Source: an uncultured bacterium (GTDB lineage Bacteria; Actinomycetota; Coriobacteriia; Coriobacteriales; Coriobacteriaceae). Taken from it: 10,539 nucleotides of DNA. Shown one piece after another: positions 6,697 through 10,539 of the stretch. The stretch spans positions 1 through 10,539 of the forward strand of contig CAJMPF010000036.1 in NCBI GenBank assembly GCA_905215195.1, written 5' to 3'. Both the position numbers and the translations under genes were made by a program. Numbering within the stretch: the first letter of the stretch is position 1; every line of letters starts with the position of its first letter. The notes under the pieces are model-generated. The model searched no databases, was not told the DNA's origin, and saw nothing but the letters and a program-made list of their open reading frames with translations.

Positions 6697-6733
6697 AAAA
6701 AAAGGGGGTTGTCCGATTGTGGACAACCCCCTT
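6697..6733 (-). terminator. Rho-independent terminator of the pgk-tpiA-gpmI operon
   Basis: A perfect 13-bp stem pairs 6702-6714 (AAGGGGGTTGTCC) with 6721-6733 around a 6-base loop. On the minus strand it runs straight into seven Ts. It begins 25 nt past the gpmI stop and is the strongest terminator in the window. Confidence 0.95.
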
Positions 6734-6758
6734 ACTAGAAAACGGTATTTGTTTTCTA

Positions 6759-8312
6759 TTAGGCCTCGGTGGCGAGCACGCGACCCGTCATCTCGGCGGA
6801 AGGCTCAATACCAGCCATGGTGAGCATGGTCGGAGCGATATCGGAAAGACGGCCGTCCTCGATACCGGTGAGCTTGGCCTTCTCATCAACGATAATGAAC
6901 GGCACACGGTTGGTGGTGTGAGCCGTGAACGGATGCTTGGAACCGTCGGAAGCAACGTCAAACATGTGGTCGGCGTTGCCGTGGTCGGCGGTGATCAGCG
7001 CAAAGCCACCCTTGGCGAGAATCGCCGGGACAACCTTGGACAAGGCATCGTCAACAGCCTCGACGGCCTTAACGGCGGCGTCGAAGACACCGGTGTGACC
7101 AACCATGTCGCAGTTCGCGAAGTTCACGATGTAGAAATCAGCGCGATCCTCGTTAATAGCGGCGACGAGCTTCTCGGTAACCTCGGGAGCGCTCATCTCA
7201 GGCTGCAGATCGTAGGTAGCGACCTTGGGGGAAGCGACGAGCACGCGCTCCTCGCCCTCCTTGGGCTCCTCGATGCCGCCGTTGAGGAAGAACGTCACGT
7301 GGGCGTACTTCTCGGTCTCGGCGGTGTGCAGCTGCTTCAGGCCGTTGGCGGCGATAACGTCGGCCAGGACGTTCTCGGGGAACGTCTTGGGGAAGGCGAC
7401 CTCGACGTCAAACGTCGGATCGTACTCGGTCATCGTCACAAAGTGAGAAAGCTTAATCTGCTCGCGCTCGAAGCCGTCGAACTCCTTGTCCGTGAACACG
7501 CGGGTCATCTGACGGGCGCGGTCGGGACGGAAGTTGAAGAAGATGGCCGCGTCGCCCTCGTGGATGCCCTCGTTGTGGGCAGCGAAGGGCTCGACGAACT
7601 CGTCGCCGCGCGGATCCTTCTCGTAGTAGGCCTTGATACCGGCAACGGGGTCGACATCGGCATCGGACGCATTGACCATGACGTCGTAGGCACGCTGGAT
7701 GCGCTCCCAACGGTTGTCGCGGTCCATGGCCCAATAGCGGCCAGAAACGGTGGCGACGCGAGCGTCGCAACCGGTCTCCTCGGAAATCTTAGCCAGGAAG
7801 GCGCAGAACTCGCTCATGTAGCCGGCACCGGACTGCGGGTCAACGTCACGGCCATCCATGAAGGCGTGGACGCGAACGGTCTTGACACAGTGCTCGGCAG
7901 CCATCTTGACCAGAGCCTCGACGTGGTTCATGTGAGAATGAACACCGCCAGGGCTCATAAGGCCCATGAGGTGGAGAGTCTTGCCGTCAGCCTTGACGTC
8001 GTCCATAGCCTTGACGAAGACCTCGTTCTTGGCGATAGAGCCGTCCTTGATGGCGTTGTTGATGCGCGAAAGCTCCTGGAACACGATGCGGCCGGCACCG
8101 ATATTGAGGTGGCCTACCTCGGAGTTGCCCATCTGGCCGTCGGGAAGGCCCACGTCCTCGCCCGAAGCGCCGAGCGTGGTGTGGGGGTACTTCTCGTACA
8201 GGCTATCAAGGAAGGGCGTCTTGGCAGCGGCGACGGCGTTCTCACCATCGGCTGGAGCAAGGCCGCAGCCATCCATGATAATCAGGAGTGCAGGAAGATG
8301 ACGCTGTGCCAT
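6759..8312 (-). CDS. gpmI: 2,3-bisphosphoglycerate-independent phosphoglycerate mutase
   Basis: A 517-residue cytosolic enzyme that interconverts 3- and 2-phosphoglycerate in glycolysis, using two metal ions (Mn in characterised homologues) and a phosphoserine intermediate. The alkaline phosphatase-like core is split by the phosphotransferase domain, as in the family. The catalytic serine is S64 in GNSEVGH. Metal ligands are D14, S64, D443 and H444 (ADHGNAD) at one site and D402, H406 (CDMVGHTG) and H465 at the other. Substrate-binding residues include H125, D154-R155, R191, R262, R265 and K335. All expected residues are present and the length is typical. The start at 8312 has AGGA about 6 nt upstream and lies 5 nt past the tpiA stop, so translation is probably coupled. 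It is unrelated to the cofactor-dependent mutase GpmA. Confidence 0.96.
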   Translation of the reverse strand: MAQRHLPALLIIMDGCGLAPADGENAVAAAKTPFLDSLYEKYPHTTLGASGEDVGLPDGQMGNSEVGHLNIGAGRIVFQELSRINNAIKDGSIAKNEVFVKAMDDVKADGKTLHLMGLMSPGGVHSHMNHVEALVKMAAEHCVKTVRVHAFMDGRDVDPQSGAGYMSEFCAFLAKISEETGCDARVATVSGRYWAMDRDNRWERIQRAYDVMVNASDADVDPVAGIKAYYEKDPRGDEFVEPFAAHNEGIHEGDAAIFFNFRPDRARQMTRVFTDKEFDGFEREQIKLSHFVTMTEYDPTFDVEVAFPKTFPENVLADVIAANGLKQLHTAETEKYAHVTFFLNGGIEEPKEGEERVLVASPKVATYDLQPEMSAPEVTEKLVAAINEDRADFYIVNFANCDMVGHTGVFDAAVKAVEAVDDALSKVVPAILAKGGFALITADHGNADHMFDVASDGSKHPFTAHTTNRVPFIIVDEKAKLTGIEDGRLSDIAPTMLTMAGIEPSAEMTGRVLATEA

Positions 8313-8317
8313 ATGTC

Positions 8318-9085
8318 CTACTCGCCTGCCTTGACGACCATAGAGGCGAAGTCGGCAGCCTTGAGCGAAGCGCCGCCCACGAGGGCGCCGTCAACGTCGG
8401 GCTTGGCGACGAGCTCAGCGATGTTGCCAGGCTTGGCAGAGCCACCATAGAGAACGCGGATGCCGTTAGCGAGCTCCTCGCCGAACATCTCCTTGAGGGT
8501 CTCACGGATAGCGCCGCAGACCTCCTGAGCGTCCTCGGCGGTAGCGGTCTTGCCGGTGCCAATGGCCCAGATGGGCTCGTAGGCGACGACGACCTGCTTG
8601 GGGCAGGTGATCTCAAGACCAGCAAGGCCAGCCTTGACCTGGTTCACGACGTGCTCGACATAGGTGCCAGCCTCGCGGACCTCGAGGGACTCGCCGCAGC
8701 AGAAGACGGGAACAAGACCGGCGGCAACGAGAGCCTTGGCCTTCTTGTTCTGGTCCTCGTCGGTCTCGTGGAAGTAATCACGACGCTCGGAGTGGCCGAT
8801 GATGCAGTAGGTGCAGCCAGCGGACTTGAGCATGTCGCAAGAGGACTCACCGGTGAAGGCACCCTTGGCCTCCCAGTACACGTTCTGTGCACCGAGGGCG
8901 ATGGGAGCAGCCTGAATGCGGTCATGAACCGTGGTGATGTCGATGGTCGGAGGGCAGACGAGCACCTCGACGCCAGCCGGAACCTCGGGCAGAGCCTGAG
9001 CCAGCTCGTCGGCGAGCTTGGCGGCCTCGGCGACGTCGTTGTTCATCTTCCAGTTACCAGCGATAAGAAGGGTGCGATTAGGCAT
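8318..9085 (-). CDS. tpiA: Triosephosphate isomerase
   Basis: A 255-residue cytosolic TIM-barrel enzyme interconverting dihydroxyacetone phosphate and glyceraldehyde 3-phosphate. Catalytic residues are N11 and K13 (GNWKMN), H98 (IIGHSE) and E170, within the signature AYEPIWAIGTG (168-178) that begins the mobile loop. Phosphate contacts are in YGGS (213-216) and VGGASL (236-241). Length matches the family. The frame continues upstream of MPNRTLLIAG, but those residues lie inside pgk and are not TIM-like. The internal ATG at 9085 has GGAGG 9 nt upstream and is chosen. It overlaps the end of pgk by 8 nt (ATGCCTAA), which favours coupled translation. Confidence 0.97.
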   Translation of the reverse strand: MPNRTLLIAGNWKMNNDVAEAAKLADELAQALPEVPAGVEVLVCPPTIDITTVHDRIQAAPIALGAQNVYWEAKGAFTGESSCDMLKSAGCTYCIIGHSERRDYFHETDEDQNKKAKALVAAGLVPVFCCGESLEVREAGTYVEHVVNQVKAGLAGLEITCPKQVVVAYEPIWAIGTGKTATAEDAQEVCGAIRETLKEMFGEELANGIRVLYGGSAKPGNIAELVAKPDVDGALVGGASLKAADFASMVVKAGE

Positions 9086-10268
9086 CGAGAAGCGCCTCCA
9101 CTCCGGGCAGGGCCTTACCCTCGACGAGCTCCATGGAAGCGCCACCGCCGGTGGAAATCCAGCTCATCTTGTCGGCCAGGTTAAACTTGTTGACGGCTGC
9201 GACGGAATCGCCACCACCGATGATCGAGGTGCAGTCGGCCTCGGCAACAGCCTCGGCGATAGCCTGGGTGCCGTGAGCGAAGTTGTCGAACTCGAAGACG
9301 CCCATGGGGCCATTCCAGAACACGGTCTTGGCACCCTTGACAGCCTCGGCGTAGAGCTCCTCGGTCTTGGGGCCGATGTCCATACCCTCACGATCGTCGG
9401 GGATAGCGTCGGAAGCGACAACCTCGGGGACAGCGTCCTCGCCAAAGTGATCGGCAACGCGGTTGTCGATGGGGAGCAGGATCTTGACACCCTTCTCCTC
9501 GGCCTTCTTGAGCATCTCGCCGGCGCGCTCGACCCAGTCCTCTTCCTTGAGGGACTGACCAACGGACAGGCCCTGAGCCAGGAAGAAGGTGTAGGCCATG
9601 CCGCCACCGATGATCAGGGTGTCAGCGGAGTCGATGAGGTGATCGAGAACGCCGATCTTGGAGGAAACCTTGGAACCGCCGACGATGGCGACGAAGGGGC
9701 GCTCGGGCTCGGCGAAGATGCCGGTCAGCGTGTCGACCTCCTTCTCGAGCAGGAAGCCGGCGACGGCAGGCAGGTAAGCGGCGGGGCCCACGACGGAACC
9801 CTGGGCGCGGTGAGCGGTGCCGAAGGCATCGAGAACGAAGACGTCACCATAGGAAGCGAGCTTCTTGGCGATCTCGGGATCGTTCTTCTTCTCGCGCTTA
9901 TCGAAACGGACGTTCTCGAGAACGAGGACCTTGCCCGGCTCGACGGCGGCGACAGCCTCGGCGGCCTTCTCGCCATACGTGTCGGCAACAAAAGCAACGT
10001 CAAGGCCAGAGAGCTCAGCGAGCTTCTTGGCGACAGGCTCGAGGGAAAGCTCGGGCTGGAAGCCAGTGCCCTCAGGACGGCCGAGGTGGCTCATGAGGAT
10101 GACGCGAGCGTTGTGCTCAACGAGGTAGTTGATGGTGGGCAGGGCAGCCTTAATACGGGTGGTGTCGCCAACGACGCCATCCTTGATAGGCACGTTGAAG
10201 TCAACGCGGACGAGAACGCGCTTGCCGTCGACATCGATGTCGCGGACGGTCTTCTTGGTAAAGGCCAT
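9078..10268 (-). CDS. pgk: Phosphoglycerate kinase
   Basis: A 396-residue cytosolic kinase that transfers phosphate from 1,3-bisphosphoglycerate to ADP, the first ATP-yielding step of glycolysis. The N-terminal substrate domain shows RVDFNVP (21-27, with D23 and N25), R38, HLGRP (61-65), R121 and R154. The C-terminal nucleotide domain shows GGSKVSSKIGVL (197-208), WNGPMGVFE (318-326), GGGDS (351-355) and STGGGASMELVEGK (372-385). Length is normal. The frame runs on upstream to an ATG at 10304, but that ATG has no ribosome site and adds a tail not found in PGK; MAFTKK at 10268 has GAAAGGT 10 nt before it. The gene follows the gap terminator, so it needs its own promoter or read-through, and it leads into tpiA and gpmI. 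Confidence 0.97.
   Translation of the reverse strand: MAFTKKTVRDIDVDGKRVLVRVDFNVPIKDGVVGDTTRIKAALPTINYLVEHNARVILMSHLGRPEGTGFQPELSLEPVAKKLAELSGLDVAFVADTYGEKAAEAVAAVEPGKVLVLENVRFDKREKKNDPEIAKKLASYGDVFVLDAFGTAHRAQGSVVGPAAYLPAVAGFLLEKEVDTLTGIFAEPERPFVAIVGGSKVSSKIGVLDHLIDSADTLIIGGGMAYTFFLAQGLSVGQSLKEEDWVERAGEMLKKAEEKGVKILLPIDNRVADHFGEDAVPEVVASDAIPDDREGMDIGPKTEELYAEAVKGAKTVFWNGPMGVFEFDNFAHGTQAIAEAVAEADCTSIIGGGDSVAAVNKFNLADKMSWISTGGGASMELVEGKALPGVEALLDA
9095..9099 (-). promoter_or_regulatory. Ribosome binding site deciding the tpiA start
   Basis: GGAGG sits 9 nt upstream of the ATG at 9085-9083, within the last pgk codons. It fixes the tpiA start at MPNRT rather than the in-frame ATG at 9145. Confidence 0.8.
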
Positions 10269-10278
10269 GTTTGCTTCT

Positions 10279-10285
10279 ACCTTTC
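10279..10285 (-). promoter_or_regulatory. Ribosome binding site deciding the pgk start
   Basis: GAAAGGT lies 10 nt before the ATG at 10268-10266. It lies just 3' of the leader hairpin (10314-10292), so the site would be exposed when that stem is folded. Confidence 0.65.
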
Positions 10286-10291
10286 GTACGT

Positions 10292-10314
10292 GTCTGCCTT
10301 CCATTACGGCAGAC
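10292..10314 (-). other. pgk leader stem-loop
   Basis: A 7-bp perfect inverted repeat, GTCTGCC (minus 10314-10308) with GGCAGAC (10298-10292), encloses a 9-base loop in the short space between the gap terminator and the pgk ribosome site. No T-tract follows, so it is not a terminator. A 5' mRNA stabiliser or a protein-binding leader structure are possible roles. Confidence 0.5.
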
Positions 10315-10319
10315 GATTT

Positions 10320-10371
10320 CTTATAAAAAGGACGCGACCCTAGGGTGTAAGCCCTATAAGGCCGCGCCCTT
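10320..10371 (-). terminator. Rho-independent terminator between gap and pgk
   Basis: On the transcribed strand AAGGGCGCGGCC (10371-10360) pairs with GGTCGCGTCCTT (10339-10328), 12 bp with two G-U pairs. An inner 5-bp stem TAGGG/CCCTA (10356-10352 with 10345-10341) sits inside it, and TTTTTATAA follows. The two mismatches present on the plus strand become wobble pairs only in the minus-strand RNA, which fits the direction of transcription. TATAAG at the end of the T-run (5 of 6 to a -10 box) could belong to a pgk promoter, but no well-spaced -35 is seen. Confidence 0.88.
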
Positions 10372-10408
10372 CTTTAGACGCTCAACGAGCTATTGGCTAA
10401 AAGCTAAA

Positions 10409-10539
10409 TTAAGCAACGAACTTCTCGAAGTACTTGATGGTGCGGACCATCTGAGAGGTGTAGGAGTTCTCGTTGTCGTACCAAGAGGTGACCTGAACGA
10501 GGGTCTGGCCGTTGCCGAGGTCGGAAGCCATGGTCTGGG
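10409..10539 (-). CDS. gap: Glyceraldehyde-3-phosphate dehydrogenase, C-terminal end (partial)
   Basis: Only the last 42 complete codons and the stop are inside the window; the gene continues past base 10539. The translated end reads QTMASDLGNGQTLVQVTSWY, then DNENSYTSQMVRTIKYFEKF and VA. SWYDNE and the following SQMVRTIKYF match the conserved C-terminal strand and helix of GAPDH. The enzyme oxidises and phosphorylates glyceraldehyde 3-phosphate to 1,3-bisphosphoglycerate with NAD(P), feeding the pgk product encoded next. The NAD-binding domain and catalytic cysteine are outside the window, so cofactor preference cannot be judged. A strong terminator begins 38 nt past the stop. Confidence 0.92.
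   Translation of the reverse strand, partial: QTMASDLGNGQTLVQVTSWYDNENSYTSQMVRTIKYFEKFVA

Noticed and set aside
6372..8450. A 692-codon open frame on the plus strand, opposite secG and gpmI
   Set aside because: It lies antisense to the conserved gpmI and secG, spans a terminator, and its product is a low-complexity Val/Leu/Gly/Asp string. It is an effect of C/G-ending codons in the real genes.
9086..9145. A longer N-terminus for TpiA
   Set aside because: The extra residues lie in the pgk coding end and are not TIM-like; MPNRTLLIAGNWKMN is the family start.
10269..10304. A longer N-terminus for Pgk
   Set aside because: No ribosome site precedes the ATG at 10304, and the region is a hairpin-forming leader; MAFTKK fits the family.
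1..10539. CRISPR arrays, insertion sequences, tRNA or rRNA genes, or a novel defence or biosynthetic system
   Set aside because: No spaced direct repeats, transposase or integrase motifs, or structural RNA signatures were seen; nearly all the sequence is accounted for by ten familiar genes and short gaps.

Overview
All ten genes lie on the minus strand, so transcription runs from high to low coordinates. The moderately GC-rich, C/G-ending codon use and the gap-pgk-tpiA neighbourhood ending in secG (a known actinobacterial grouping) suggest an actinobacterium. The gpmI insertion and a full oppABCDF set point, by recall of similar loci, to an anaerobic gut Coriobacteriia such as Collinsella. 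The taxon is inferred and not proven by the sequence.

Reading in the direction of transcription, the right part (10539 to 6759) is the lower glycolytic cluster. It holds the C-terminal end of gap (GAPDH), a strong terminator, then pgk, tpiA and gpmI packed with an 8-nt overlap and a 5-nt gap, closed by a 13-bp hairpin with seven Ts. Together these enzymes interconvert the triose phosphates and carry glyceraldehyde-3-phosphate to 2-phosphoglycerate; enolase is not in the window. Next comes secG, a small Sec translocon subunit, as a separate unit between two terminators with its own weak candidate promoter.

The left part (6290 to 1) is an oligopeptide ABC importer operon in the order oppA-oppB-oppC-oppD-oppF. 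OppA is a lipoprotein that captures peptides outside the cell, OppB and OppC form the membrane channel, and OppD and OppF are the paired ATPases. oppA has a roughly 250-nt upstream region with several inverted repeats. It is separated from oppB by a 156-nt gap containing three possible stem-loops, while oppB to oppF are packed within 14 nt or less of each other. A strong hairpin at 1-43 lies just beyond oppF.

Every gene looks intact apart from gap, which is cut by the window edge. There are no mobile elements, CRISPR arrays, tRNA or rRNA genes, or frameshifts. I did not find an undescribed system. The findings are modest: a small tandem acidic insert in OppB, regulatory-looking symmetry upstream of oppA, structured untranslated regions, and a cysteine-rich, possibly Tat-exported OppA.
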